From: Lepeophtheirus salmonis
Taxonomy: Eukaryota > Arthropoda > Copepoda > Siphonostomatoida > Caligidae
DNA length: 64,000 nt
Direction: 5' to 3'
NCBI RefSeq assembly: GCF_016086655.4
Contig: NC_052132.2
Span: 22,136,805 to 22,200,804, forward strand
Under the pieces are notes generated by a model. That model did no database searches and was not told where the DNA came from. It was given only the letters and a program-made list of their open reading frames with translations. The position numbers and the translations under genes are program-made. This document shows, in pieces, positions 1-10,620 of the stretch (position 1 is its first letter; every line of letters starts with the position of its first letter).

Positions 1-391
1 TAAAATACGAGGTTTGGATACGTAAAGAATTTGTTGAGTAGCTTTTTCTGGAGCTAAATAAATTCCTTACTCGTCAATTCAAATTGAAAAGGCACATTTC
101 ATTTCTTTTGATAAGGGTAACATTTTTGTTATAGAAAATGAAGGATTATGAACATCGAATATTTGATGAGAATGAGTAGTAGATTTTAATCTAATGTATG
201 TTTTTTTTTCTTTTAAAATAATTTTAGAAAACTATTGAGAAAGGCTCAATTTAAGTGGCATCTCTCTTATACCATGAATGGCCGCGTATAAAGGCTGGTA
301 TGCCTCTTTAAATTCAATGTGATAAGTGTGGGTAAAAAAGTTAAATTAAAGTGGGAAGTTATTTTTCTTTTAATAATTAATTTCCTTTAGA
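1..391. other. AT-rich sequence, no gene seen
   Basis: AT-rich DNA with T and A runs. I see no coding or structured signal. A pyrimidine-rich stretch ending in AG lies immediately before the Penelope-like coding segment. It resembles a splice acceptor but may be chance. Confidence 0.5.
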
Positions 392-840
392 AAGGCCAGA
401 ATAGATGTCAATGAAGTGTATTTGAAAAATTACTTAGAAAATGGATGTAAAACCGGTTCATATGTTCAAACAGGTTCGGTTATCAAATCATCAGCATCGG
501 GTGCTACAAAGAAACTGTCTCATGTGATTACATGCAATTCTACACATATGGTTTATGTGATCGGTTGTACAAAATGCTCAAAGCAATATGTCGACCAAAC
601 CAAAAGAAGATCAAAAGATTGAATAAGTGATCACATGAGATATGTTGATAAACTTTTGGAAGCCACAGGAAAACACTTCGATTCGAGAGGACATAAAAAA
701 TCTAAAATTAAAGTACAAGTAAGTATGTAAATTATGAACAAAAATGGAGTAGGTAGAAGAATGAGTAGAAGTTGTCGTCAAAACATATACTAAATTGAAT
801 TTGATATACTCCAAGAAGATGGATGCCCGCAATACAGTGG
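392..840 (+). pseudogene. Penelope-like element GIY-YIG endonuclease remnant
   Basis: C-terminal endonuclease domain of a Penelope-like retroelement, which in intact elements nicks target DNA for reverse transcription. The reading frame shows a Cys-containing lead (HVITCNS), then VYVIGCTKCSKQYVDQT, which matches the usual GIY-YIG block with paired cysteines and a QYVGQT-like end. The expected Gly is Asp here (YVDQT). The same frame continues past a TGA at about 620 into HMRYVDKLLEATGKHFDS and a GHKKSK segment, the conserved His-rich tail, then meets a TAA near 728 and a frameshift into a short Lys-rich end. No reverse transcriptase domain is visible upstream, so this is a 5'-truncated, dead copy. 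Domain type is well supported; the exact clade is not. Confidence 0.72.
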
Positions 841-2083
841 TTTAATCAGAAATTTTTTTTAGACAAGTATTACTGTTCTTTAAAAAAAATACAGAACTAT
901 CACATATTGACCTTTAAATATAGAGAAAAAAACAACAACTTATTTTCAAGGCAGAGCTTATGGTGCCTAGGGTTTTGAAAATTACATTTTTGAAATCTAT
1001 GATTAAAAACACAGAAAAGAAAAAAATCACTGATTTTTGAAAAAACGAAAAGTATATTCTACACGTACATGCACAGTAAATGTAGTAATCTGCCTTTTAA
1101 ATAAATCACTAGGAAAAATATATTTTGTTATAAGAAAAAAAGTAAATAAAGTACATTATATCTTATTTATGTATTGTGTAAATAAAAGTTGTCAGTTTAA
1201 ATTTGTTTTTTCATATTTCTTTACCTATTATTTTTTTTACATTTATACCTCAGTTCCATTATACTACATTGACGTTTGGGGAAAAGGAATGAATGATACT
1301 ATATAAACTATTAATCCAAGAAGAAAAGGCTCTTTCAGAAAGAGGTCTCTCATTATATAAAGTATATAGATCGTTTAATAAGTATACAGACTAAAAAAAT
1401 ACATTTCAAATGCTACATTTCCTTTCTCTGAAGACGTTATGTGCTATGGGAAGATATATATACATACCAGGTGTGCAATTGAAATTGGAACACTTATAAA
1501 AGAGAAGAATAAGAAAAACAACTGAGAGGCATAGATTAGAAGGCGGTTTTTTTTTTCCAATTTCGATGACAACTAGTTTGTAAAAGTTATCATGTGGTAA
1601 AAATACATAACCTATACAAAATTTCACTCCCATATAATGTCATTTTTTGGTAGGACATCTTGGTCAATGTTTAAAAGAAGATAATAGCTCTATATTTCCT
1701 AAATAAAGATTAAAATTAGAGCATTAATTATTATTTTGCAAGAAAAAATTATGTTAGACATTATTGTAACTTATAAAAACAAAACATTAATAAAGGTTTT
1801 CTTCTTAAGCTTTTCTATGGATCAAAAAGAGAGAATATCATAAGAAAATTTTGATTTTTCCTTCCTGAAAATGTAAAAAATGATGTGGGCTGTACGCGAA
1901 TCATCAATTTTCCTACTACTTTTTTTTTGTTCTAACAATTTTAGAAAAAAACTTATAAATTTACTTTTTATAGGTTAAAAAAATATTTATTAAAATTACT
2001 TTACGACCAATAATAAATTAAAGGTCCTTTTAGTATCTATATTTAGTAAGTTGAGAGTTTTTTTGTTTTTTTAATAATTTGAT
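841..2083. other. AT-rich spacer, nothing recognised
   Basis: Over 1.2 kb of AT-rich sequence with short chance open frames (for example near 1037-1306 on plus and 1406-1633 on minus). Their translations are low complexity (Lys, Phe, Tyr, Ile rich) and show no motif. Confidence 0.5.
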
Positions 2084-2480
2084 GTGATGATGATGGGATT
2101 TGTTACATCCAATGGACACGTTTGGTTCAACACAGGGTACATGTTCAATCCTACTAACTACGTCGACATGTTCAAGACTAAGTTAAAGACTAGATCCGGA
2201 CGAAAGTTTCAGTCCTTTTAAAGACCAACATTCCGTTCTTGTCGAAAACAATGTAGTCTCCAAAATAGCCCAATGGAAGCCTGCTCGACTTTTTCTTAGC
2301 TGCATGTCGAGGCCAGAGCCTGCATGTCGAGACCAGAGCCTGTTGGACAAGGACATCGAATCTCAAGCCTCTCAAAGCTTCCGTTTATGAACATTGGAAC
2401 TCCATGTATCCCAATTACATATTTACCAGTTGCATAGAAGATTATCAATGGCAACATATCTGCCAATGGTTGTACAATGC
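2084..2480 (+). mobile_element. Tc1/mariner transposase remnant
   Basis: A degraded mariner transposase fragment. The start translates as VMMMGFVTSNGHVWFNTGYM followed by YVDMFKTKLKT, matching the block between the first and second catalytic Asp (VMVxGxVSSxGxxxPPxFxxGxxVNxxxYxxVL). The end reads EHWNSMYPNYIF then TSCIEDYQW, like the C-terminal segment (WxxMxxxYIxxSCxxFRxR). Stops and frameshifts separate the parts and the QDxAP and PDLNP blocks are not readable. A 20-bp tandem duplication lies inside. Dead fragment; no terminal repeats located. Confidence 0.55.
2301..2340. repeat. 20-bp tandem duplication
   Basis: Two adjacent copies of a 20-bp unit (TGCATGTCGAGRCCAGAGCC) that differ at one base, inside the mariner remnant. 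They look recent because the surrounding transposase is far more decayed. Confidence 0.9.
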
Positions 2481-2785
2481 TTAATTAATGTGGGTATCAT
2501 AGTTTAGTTTATAAAACTTCTTAAAATGCCCGTTCCAAAATGTCTAGTTTTCAATTAAGCACCCGGTAGATGGGGGGGGGCGCGGTAAAATTATTATACA
2601 TAAATAAATGGAAGTGACTTGATATTAGGTTAACAGCCTTATAATATACACACACGTGAAGAAAAAGGGGGTAAAGTATAGAAAAGCTTGCTTATTACAA
2701 CATTTTATTCGTCAATCTTTTCAGTATAGCATTTACTTTTTGTATAAGAAAATCGAAAATTAATTTTTTTGAAATTTAAAATAAT

Positions 2786-2853
2786 ACATAAATAATTTTA
2801 ACTCAAACACAACCCAGAAACATAAATAATTTTAACTCAAACACAACCCAGAA
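2786..2853. repeat. 34-bp perfect tandem duplication
   Basis: A 34-bp unit beginning ACATAAATAATTTTAACTCA occurs twice back to back with no mismatch that I can see. It lies in otherwise featureless AT-rich sequence. Confidence 0.92.
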
Positions 2854-3387
2854 ACTTATTATCACCCATTAATTGAGTGGGTGTTATAGGATTAATAAAA
2901 AATAATTTTGAATTTATTTGTTCACTCACAGAATTTTAGAATACACTTAAAAACAGTTCTATTTTATGAAATAATTTATTTTACAAAGTAAAATGGCATT
3001 AAGGGCAAAAAGTATTTTGCATTGTTTTTTGTCCCTTGTTTTCTTCTTTTTAAGCATAAAAATGATATGTAGTTATGATAATTCTTTTTATCAAAATATT
3101 TAAATAAATATAAAATAATATTAAAATTATTTTCCTGTTATAAAACTAATAGACGAATGAAAAAAATAACGGATGAATTTTTTAAACTATTAATGCCAAC
3201 AAGGTTATATGATTATTTTTTCTCTAAGTAGATAAAAAAGGACTATATAAATATGAGCTTTAGTATAATATTTCAAATGTAATAATACGTTCAATAAATT
3301 ATTCAGATAGAATGTTAGTATTTTGTTTTGTATCGTAAATGCGAAAAACAGTATGGAATCGGATTTGAACAATCACTTGACATGATA
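2854..3387. other. AT-rich spacer, nothing recognised
   Basis: AT-rich sequence without motif or long open frame. Confidence 0.5.
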
Positions 3388-3928
3388 TGTTAAAGAAAAA
3401 GGCTGGGCAGTCAAACATGGCCTCTCGAGTAATGTGGGCGTCCTGATGTTTGTGTCAAAAGGTGTCGTGTGCTCTTCGATTGTGATAATAATCCCAAGTC
3501 GCCCTTCACGGCCCTCCTGATGGTTCTAACAGCCACGGATAAGTTGTTGGTGAGACAATTAATCGTTTGTGGGGTCCTCCCTCATCTTCTTCTCTAAGCT
3601 GGACAGTAACTCCTACACCCTCTTTAAAATGTGCCCTTCACTTTCTGATTTCTCGGAGAGGTATTTTCCATCATTCTTCGTCTTGTCCACCTTGAAATCC
3701 AGGCTTATTCAGTACTTCAAAATGTCCATATTCCTCACCAACTCAACTTAAGCATCTAGGAGATGTAACATGCGCAGCCTTTCGGTTTTTTACTCACTCA
3801 CGATGACGAAATGTTTATATTAGGTTGTTTATGCACAAAGGATGGCTGAAACAGAATGTCAAAAAATAATCATTTTATATAAATGATAAAATGAGCATTA
3901 ATTCCACGTTTTGCTGCCCCACTCTGTA
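3388..3928 (-). mobile_element. Mariner 5' half, inverted
   Basis: N-terminal half of a mariner transposase with its 5' terminal repeat, on the minus strand. The end at 3928 reads, on the minus strand, TACAGAGTGGGGCAGCAAAA, nearly the same as the 5' end of the element at 30423. Inward, the decayed translation gives a DNA-binding region including KTKNDGKYLSEKSES, LLSSLEKKMREDPTND and a TRHLL-like segment, as in the helix-turn-helix part of this family. The homology runs out on the inner side before the first catalytic Asp. The matching C-terminal half lies 330 bp away on the opposite strand, so an inversion through one element is likely (see findings). Confidence 0.75.
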
Positions 3929-4254
3929 TATAAATATTAATGTTGTGAATTGGTCCAATACCAAATTTATTTTGAATGTTTGGTCTTAAGTTATTTTTTT
4001 ACCACCGAATTGGATTTTAATTTCATCCAGATGCGAAATGTAATCCTTTCGAAATGGTTGACCCTTTCTTTATTTATTTAAATAAATACCAAAGATTTTT
4101 TTGCGGCCTCAATAAATAATCACTATTTTGATTCATGATATTTAAAAATATGATTTATGTAAACATTTAACTTTATGTAGCGTTATTGTGCCAATGTTAA
4201 AAATCTAAAAAGGCACACAAATTTGTCCTTGCCAGCGGTCCAGAGCCAATTTCT
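3929..4254. other. Spacer between the two mariner halves
   Basis: About 325 bp of AT-rich sequence with no recognisable motif. Under the inversion model this would be DNA originally flanking the 5' end of the element. Confidence 0.45.
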
Positions 4255-4936
4255 TTGAAGGAGCAAGTTAGTTCACAGATCTTCACAGTCAACCAGTTTT
4301 TTAACTGCAGAAACGACAGATTTATAGCAGCATCGCCTGAGGAAGTCCAGGGAAACTTAAGGACAAAACATCTAGCCAAAAAATGTGCTTGGGAGGCGTA
4401 GCCTTTGATGGGAAGAAAATGGATCACTTTTTCTTCAATCCCAATGAGAAAATCGGGTCTGAGGCCTACCATAAGGTCCTGAGGTGGAAAATATTGCCCT
4501 GGTTGAAGACTAACTATCCTCAGAACAACTATGTGTAGACCCAAGATGATGCCTGCCTCCAGTCATATGGCCTTGAATACACATAACTTCTGCAAGGAAC
4601 ACTTTGCTGACATCTGGGACAAGACCTTCTGGCCCTCATCCAGTCTTGATCTCAATCCCCTCGACATCAGTCTTAGGGAGCAAGGTAGGAAATACATCAC
4701 ACAGAAATGTGCAGGAGCTCAATGCCAGCATTAAGAAGTAATGGGCCAACATCTCTGCTGATTATATTGTGGCAACCTGTGCTAAGTTCTGAACTCGTGT
4801 AGAGGCGGCCATATTGAATAATTCTTGTCAAGATTGATTGATAAAAGTTTTCAAGTAACATTTTTCATTATACTTCTTGAATAAAAATATATTAAGATTT
4901 TGGTTTTCCTTCTTGATTTCCCTTTCGTACTCTGTA
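4255..4936 (+). mobile_element. Mariner 3' half with terminal repeat
   Basis: C-terminal half of a mariner transposase. Readable pieces in order are QIFTVNQFFNCRNDRF, then (in another frame) DGKKMDHFFFNPNEKIGSEA, YHKVLRWKILPWLKTNYPQN, the QDxAP region as TQDDAC, then HNFCKEHFADIWDKTFWPSS followed by LDLNPLD, the third catalytic Asp block, and finally SCRGGHIE with a stop. This order and the motif LxxxEKIGxEAYxKVLRxxxLPWLK match the element at 30423. The 3' end reads CGTACTCTGTA at 4936, flanked by TA. Many stops and frameshifts; inactive. Confidence 0.8.
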
Positions 4937-6189
4937 TACATACGAAACAATAGTTTTGTAAGAACCCAAAAATACAAGTTGGTTTGATGAATCTTTGATG
5001 TCACTTTAAAAAAAAAAAAAAAATTGTGTTACACTTACAGATTCATTTGAAGCTTCTTATTCTCATATTGGTCAGACGGAGTGAAGCAGACATTTTAATA
5101 CAAGACCAGTCTTAAGTCAAAAAGCGAGCATGGTCTTGAAATTATTTATGAAGAAATTATTTTCACAAATATCAGATTGACCTCACAAAAGTAATGAGTC
5201 TTGTTATTGTATCTTCTGATGACAAGGCTCTTCAATCACTTTGGATAAAATTCAATCCAAGTTCATATTCGGCTTAGTATTATTAATTTTTATGCTTCTA
5301 AAAAGAAACTCAGGTTTCTCTTGAAAATAAGTTTCTAAATTAATTTTGAGCATAATTATGAGAAATATCCCATTTAAAATTCCATGTATTTTATCTTATC
5401 TCTTTACAATTATAATTTTTCGAAAACTTTTTCCTACTTAAATATTATTTTCCCATCTGTTAAATATTTTAATTCTTAGGAAATATTACTTACATCTTTA
5501 CCCAATATCGAAATCTTTTGTCTTTCTAATACTTTTCTTTTAATTATTATTACCTACTTATTCCTACATTCAACCAACCTCCAAATTAAATACATAAATA
5601 AATTTCAAATCATCTCTTCCGAAATAGAAAAAAGTTTTTTATTTTATTTTCCCCGCTATTTAAACTCATAAATTGATTTACGTTGTTCAGTCTTCATATA
5701 CAATGATTTTTCATCCATTCAATCAGGGTTGTGAGTCGAATATTTAATGTAGGAGTCGGAGAATTTTGCATATTTGGATTCGGAGTCAGAGTTAAATATT
5801 TATAAATAGTGGAGTTGGAAGAGCTAAAGAATGCTTCAAAAAGAAGAACAGATTCCATCTAATATTTTAGTATTTTATGATGTCACATACACTTTTTACA
5901 CATTAGGACGATAGATTATCCTGAAAATCTGTTTATTCCAAATCATTTATTTTCCCCTCAGTAAAATATTATTTATCTCATAGTTTACGTCTCTTCAATA
6001 TAATATATGCCTAATAGGTGATAACTGATAAGTTTTCACTTATGCTGAAAATTTAATTAATTCTTGTTTTTTCTAAGTAAGGAATAATATATTTTATTTT
6101 ATTATTGTACTTGTTATTATTATGGCTTTAAGGGGGTTAAATCAAATGCGCCTTCAAGAGCTTAAAATTTGAAAAGACATCTTAGCAGA
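4937..6189. other. AT-rich spacer with a GAGTCGG-type repeat
   Basis: Mostly AT-rich and empty. There is an A run of about 15 near 5010. Between about 5724 and 5845 a short imperfect repeat follows an AGGGTTGTGAG start, with four loosely spaced copies of a GGAGTCGGA-like unit. No coding signal. Confidence 0.5.
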
Positions 6190-6766
6190 TAACATATGAA
6201 CATCTTCAAAGAAGTAGAAAAGGAAGATTTTCAAAGATTTAAGATCAATACTACGTATAAAAAGAGCAAAACATCATCTTTCGGAAGTGATCAACTAAAA
6301 ATCCGTTCTTTTATGATGACATCTAATGTTAATAATAAAATAACCAGAGAAAAGTTTATATCCTCCATTATAGAAATGGCTGTGAAAAATTCTATCCCTC
6401 ACAGATTTTTATCATTTCCAGCCTTTCAAGAATTAAACGGTGAGGTTTCTAGTAAGCTTGGAGTGTCCTTAGACAGAAGTAGTATCAGATCATTAATAAT
6501 AAAAGAAGCGAATGATAAAAAGTTATGACTTGAAGGAAGAACAAATTTTGGTTTTCGTAACTAATAATGCAAGTAATATGATCAGAACTGTCAAAAAATT
6601 AAATGCGGAAGTCATTATTCAGAATACATTTGAGGACATTGAGACACCCAGCTGTGATTGAGGTATTTTGGACCATGAATTTGATTGGAAGGAAGAAGAA
6701 AATCAAAAAGTGATTGAAAGTTCTAATGAATTTTATTCTGTCATAAATAACACTAAAATTAGTACG
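6190..6766 (+). mobile_element. hAT-like transposase fragment
   Basis: A broken hAT-superfamily transposase. The open frame from 6196 (110 codons) includes NVNNKITREKFISSIIEMAV and IPHRFLSFPAFQELNGEVS, resembling the segment before the first catalytic Asp of copepod and insect hAT proteins. It ends at a stop at 6526-6528. A second frame then gives EEQILVFVTNNASNMIRTVK and KLNAEV, matching the hAT block around the second catalytic Asp (VTDNASNM), with Asp replaced by Asn. The stretch between the two blocks is missing (about 100 residues by comparison with the family). Terminal repeats are not visible. Family assignment rests on the NASNM block. Confidence 0.62.
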
Positions 6767-7035
6767 TAATAGTAGTGTTTTTTTAGATAACCCACAGAAT
6801 GGTCTCAAAAATATTATCAATGTTGTCAAGATTTTTAGCTCGAATAAAAAGTTTTTTTGTGATGGAACTAGAAGCATTCTAGAGAGACATGAGCTTTCAT
6901 TGAGGTGGGAGATGCCGATGATGGAAAGTTTAAATAAAATGAACATACCAACCATATGCTCCGATATCAATCTATCAAATTGCCTCTAAACACTTATCTT
7001 CAATCTTTGGCTCTTATCTGAATTTCGAAAGATCC
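6767..7035 (+). mobile_element. LINE 3' coding fragment, copy of 62.5-kb LINE
   Basis: Nucleotide-level similarity to 62522-62830 of the LINE described below, same orientation. Both begin near TTTTTTTAGATAACCCACAG and both contain the GAGCTTTCATT..AGGTGGGAGATG stretch. Relative to the 62.5-kb copy there is a short internal deletion after CTCCGATAT, and the frame is broken. It lies between hAT and BEL/Pao sequence, so it is a truncated insertion or a recombination junction. Confidence 0.85.
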
Positions 7036-7925
7036 TTTTACCCAGGACACCAGTGTCCCATTAAATTCTGGCGAACCTATTGAACTTATTAAAAATTAAT
7101 TATAATTAGTTCTAATATGATCACAGAGATCAAGAATTGACATAATTATCTTTGATTTTGTTTTCAATTCCTTGTGGGTCTGAAGGTTAACTGTCTTTCA
7201 ACTATGTACCTCTTCTTGGCATTGAGGCGATTTACTTATAGACGAGGGATTCTACATACTATATGGTCAGACCATGGAAAAAACTTCCTTGGTGTATCTA
7301 GATCTATTTACAAGTTTCTATAAAAAAAAATAGAGACCAGATATTTGTATGGTCCCGAGAAAATGGTTTTCGGTAGAAATGTATTCCTCCTAGAGCTCCA
7401 AATCAAGGAGAAGCTTGGCAAATCCTTATAAAATTCACAAACACTATTTTGACTGGCAAGTCTGAATTATGTGGAATTGGCGACAGCACTAGTACAGATT
7501 GAGGCTGTTATGAACATAAGACCCTTAACTTCATTATTAACAGAAGCTCAAGAAATAGCTATTGCACCCTCGATGGTCATGTCTGGGGTTTAACATGAAG
7601 GATATTCCAGAAGAATTGGTTGAGATGTCGTATGCACCCCATACGAAATGGAGAAAGTTGGGTGCTGTTCTTCAGAGAGTTAAGGATCGATCAGCAAAGG
7701 AGATCTTAATGGAAAATTAAATCAAGAAATATGTCAGTTAGAGACATCGTGCTTATTGCAAATCAGAAGGCATTTCATGATTGGCCTATCGCTTCTATTC
7801 AGAAGACAATATTGGGATCAGATGGTTTGACCAGAAGCGTTGAAGTGAGAACATGAGATGTAAGAACACTACATCGTCCTTGTAATAAACTCACATTACT
7901 TATACCTTTTTGTGATGAAAACAAG
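7036..7925 (+). mobile_element. BEL/Pao retrotransposon integrase remnant
   Basis: C-terminal part of a BEL/Pao polyprotein. Readable blocks in different frames are LALRRFTYRRGI and WSDHGKNFLGVSRSI, the integrase core around the second catalytic Asp (usually SDNGTNFVGA); PPRAPNQGEAWQILIKF near 7395, which aligns with the PPSAPHxGGAWERLV block holding the catalytic Glu, here changed to Gln; and LVQIEAVMNIRPLTSLL near 7485, the ExxxNSRPLT block. A degraded C-terminus with a basic RxVxxRTxxxxxHRP-like end follows. An LTR follows after a purine-rich tract. Several stops and frameshifts make it inactive. I see no reverse transcriptase or gag, so it is 5' truncated. Confidence 0.8.
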
Positions 7926-7934
7926 TAGTTTGTC

Positions 7935-7947
7935 ATTGGGGGTCATA
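7935..7947 (+). other. Polypurine tract of BEL/Pao element
   Basis: ATTGGGGGTCATA immediately upstream of the LTR, in the place expected for the plus-strand primer. Confidence 0.55.
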
Positions 7948-8179
7948 TGTTAGAGATAGTGTATTGTACCCTTCAAGGGGGTATGAGTTTGTTGATTTTA
8001 TTCGGTTCTTTTGGCTCGATTATTTTGTTCGGTGTATAATCTTTTTATATTTGTAGTCGTAGTTTTTTTCTCTTTTTATAAATGGATAATAAAAACCTTA
8101 TCGTGAATACACGTGTGATATAACTGTGAGAAGAAGATAACCCAGTCACAAATTGGGAAGAGAGCATTGGGTTCTTACA
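7948..8179 (+). repeat. BEL/Pao 3' LTR
   Basis: A 232-bp segment starting TGTTAGAGATAGTG and ending GGGTTCTTACA, the TG...CA borders and TGTT start common in BEL/Pao LTRs. It directly follows the integrase remnant. It contains an AATAAA at about 8088, a plausible polyadenylation signal. I find no second copy in the window, so the boundary is inferred from termini and position. Confidence 0.65.
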
Positions 8180-9369
8180 CCTATAATTACTTATCTAATG
8201 ATTTCCAAATTATGTAAATAAGATTTATTGCTATTTTTGGCTTTTATTGTTTTTTGTTTTTTTTCATTATCGACCTTAATTTGCATTTTTAGGTAGAAAA
8301 GGTGTATTAGTACAATCGTTTCACAGTAATAGCCTGGTTACACACTCTCTAATTTTGCCCCTCCAAAATAAGAGAGCTCTGCCTCTTAGGTTCCCCATTT
8401 ACCCTATCCATCTTGGCACGAAAGCTAACATCCAGATTTTTTTATAAATATCCATTTTTCTTTTAATAAATATATAACTCTACTTTTAAAACATCGCTTT
8501 TTATTGGTTTGTATGAACATATTTATCTCCATTTTTATGTATTATTTGGACATCACGAGTTATAACCTATGCTATGAATAATATTCAGAGATATAAAAAA
8601 TGGTCCTTTATTTAAATTATTGAATTATCAATCACTCCAAAATTAAGTCAGTGAGTAATTAGTATTGGGATCTACAAAAACTTATTTTCCAAAATTTAAA
8701 TCCTTATAACTCTGCTCCTATCTCTTTGATTTAAATTTCGCACACATTTTCAAAATTGTTTGAAAAAAAGAAAATTTATTCATTTTGGATCAGACAGGTA
8801 AACCTTTTGAAGGTTATTATGCTCCTTCGTGCTGGAATGTCCACTACTTACAGATCATCAAAGATAAAGTCTTCTTAACAGCTATGAAGATCTATAGTTA
8901 GTCAGAATTTGTATTCCAGCAAATTTGTCCAGGAAAGGCTTATCAACAAAAACCCATGAGGTATGCAAACTTCTGTCTATCAAAGTCTTCAAATCACAAC
9001 CCTCTGTGTTGGCTTTAGCTCCCACTTGACAGCTCTTAGTGCTTTCTAACGAGGTCAAATTCAAGATTAAGTAAAATATTTTACTGTAATGAATTAATCC
9101 AAATACAAAAAAAAAGTTATTAAAACCATTTAAATCTATTTGTTTACACAAAATCTTTTGCAATTCTAGCTATTTTATATTAGACCTATTTTAAGTTGAC
9201 CTCATCCTTTAATAATACTCGTGAGAGATGCATATGGTTAACTATTTATGTGGTGACATTTTACGTGTGAAAAGTGCTTAAATTTAATTCTTAGGAATGA
9301 ATCAATGTCACAAATTAATACATTTTGTAGGGAATGATTTATATAGTTAGTAATTTTTCAAGAGAGACT
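8180..9369. other. Spacer with an unassigned minus-strand ORF
   Basis: AT-rich. A minus-strand open frame at 8882-9163 (93 codons) has one compositionally normal stretch, including CQVGAKANTEGCDLKTLIDR and SWVFVDKPFLDKFAG. I do not recognise it. It could be a fragment of a transposable element or chance. Confidence 0.3.
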
Positions 9370-9700
9370 GGTGGCTGCAGCTTTAAAAACCTTCAAAGTC
9401 AAGCAAGAGATATTGATGAAGGAAACTCTTGGCTTCTTCCCAAAGCAGTACTGCATTCTCACTCACCTGATACTGCACCAATGGAATACACCATATTTTG
9501 CCATTTGAAGGACTGTTTTGGGACCATCCAATTCAGGAGCAAGGACCATTTGAAGGCTGCTTTAGTTAACGTTTGAGCAAACTTGGAGAATAACTTCACC
9601 AAGAACAGCAATTATATGTTTAGGGGTAAGCTGGAACAGATTGTTGACAACATTTGTGGATGGAATGAGTGAATATTGTCTATCTTAATCAAGATTACAT
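9370..9700 (+). mobile_element. Mariner C-terminal remnant (HSPDTAPMEY type)
   Basis: C-terminal third of a mariner transposase. The 80-codon frame at 9334-9576 contains HSPDTAPMEYTIFCHLKDCF, the third catalytic Asp block in the SPDLAPMEY form, and FRSKDHLKAALVNV. The same frame continues past a TGA as ANLENNFTKNSNYMFRGKLE and QIVDN, the end of the protein. Just upstream a different frame gives KETLGFFPKQY, the segment between the second and third Asp. This sequence type differs from the PDLNPLD families elsewhere in the window, so it is a separate lineage. No terminal repeats found. Confidence 0.8.
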
Positions 9701-10364
9701 GTTTTCAAAGTGCAAAATTAAATAGCAATGCCTTTTTCAAGTTACTTATTACCTTTTATTTAGCCTTAAACAGAGTGTATCGTCTTAAACAACCACAATT
9801 ATATGCAAATGTTATCTTTTTTTCAAAAAATTCATTGGGTTTTTTGTTTTGCTAAGGTTTTTCTATAAAAATAGACTTACCTAAAATATAAAGAAGAGAC
9901 AAAATCAGTAAATACTATTAAGTAAATATAACATACGTAAATAATTATGTATAATGGAAAATCATACTCAAACCAACTATGTATAATTTTTCAATCTAAA
10001 TTAATTGATATATTTTAGAGTTGATATGTATTTGAAAACTTTGTTACTGTGACAACCCTAAATATAAACTAATATTGCATACTTTTACCACATCAACAAC
10101 ATTTTAATTTTCATAAATGCGTTAGACTAACCAACTCTTTAATAAAAATTGTTTATCTTGATTAATTTTGTAGAATTCCTTTTTTCGTAGTTTCATATAC
10201 GACCGTAGTAATTTTACAACTAACTTGAGAAGAGATATAAAATCAAACCTTTCTCAACCTAATGTTGATTTATTTACGTACAGATTGAGGAATAAGTTCG
10301 TGAAGATATGTTTTAGTCTGTAAATGCAATATAAAATTATTAATTAGCATACACTTTTGCGATA
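9701..10364. other. AT-rich spacer, nothing recognised
   Basis: AT-rich sequence without recognisable coding or repeat signal. Confidence 0.5.
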
Positions 10365-10545
10365 GAACGACGTCGCTCAATGGGCAGCTCACTCGGGAGA
10401 AATTATTCTCTTGAACTTTATGTGCGTAAGTTCGCGTCTCAGGCGTTCCTATGGAATCAAAGACAATTCCTAGGTCAGATGGAATAATTGTAATACTATA
10501 ATGTTTACTTGTATTTAATTAGTTTAACTCTATCTGACCAATAAC
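10365..10545 (+). mobile_element. tRNA-like SINE, copy 1
   Basis: A short retroposon-like repeat with a tRNA-like head. GAACGAC at the start can pair with GGCGTTC about 80 bases later, like an acceptor stem. GTCGCTCAATGGGCAGC is A-box-like and AGTTCGCGTCTC is B-box-like, in the right order and spacing. The body, including ACAATTCCTAGGTCAGATGG, is shared with copies at 46618 and 54237, and a TATCTGACCA near the end can pair back to GGTCAGAT. The head is too diverged to be a working tRNA gene. Confidence 0.65.
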
Positions 10546-10620
10546 AGGAGCAACAATTTTTTTTGTGATGATTATATAATATTATTAAATTATTAATTTA
10601 AAAAAAAAAACACTTTTGTT

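Noticed and set aside
1037..1633. Open frames of 75-89 codons
   Set aside because: Translations are dominated by Lys, Tyr, Phe and Ile, as expected from AT-rich chance sequence, and contain no motif.
4197..4544. 115-codon minus-strand ORF
   Set aside because: Antisense of the mariner 3' half; the plus strand carries the family motifs.
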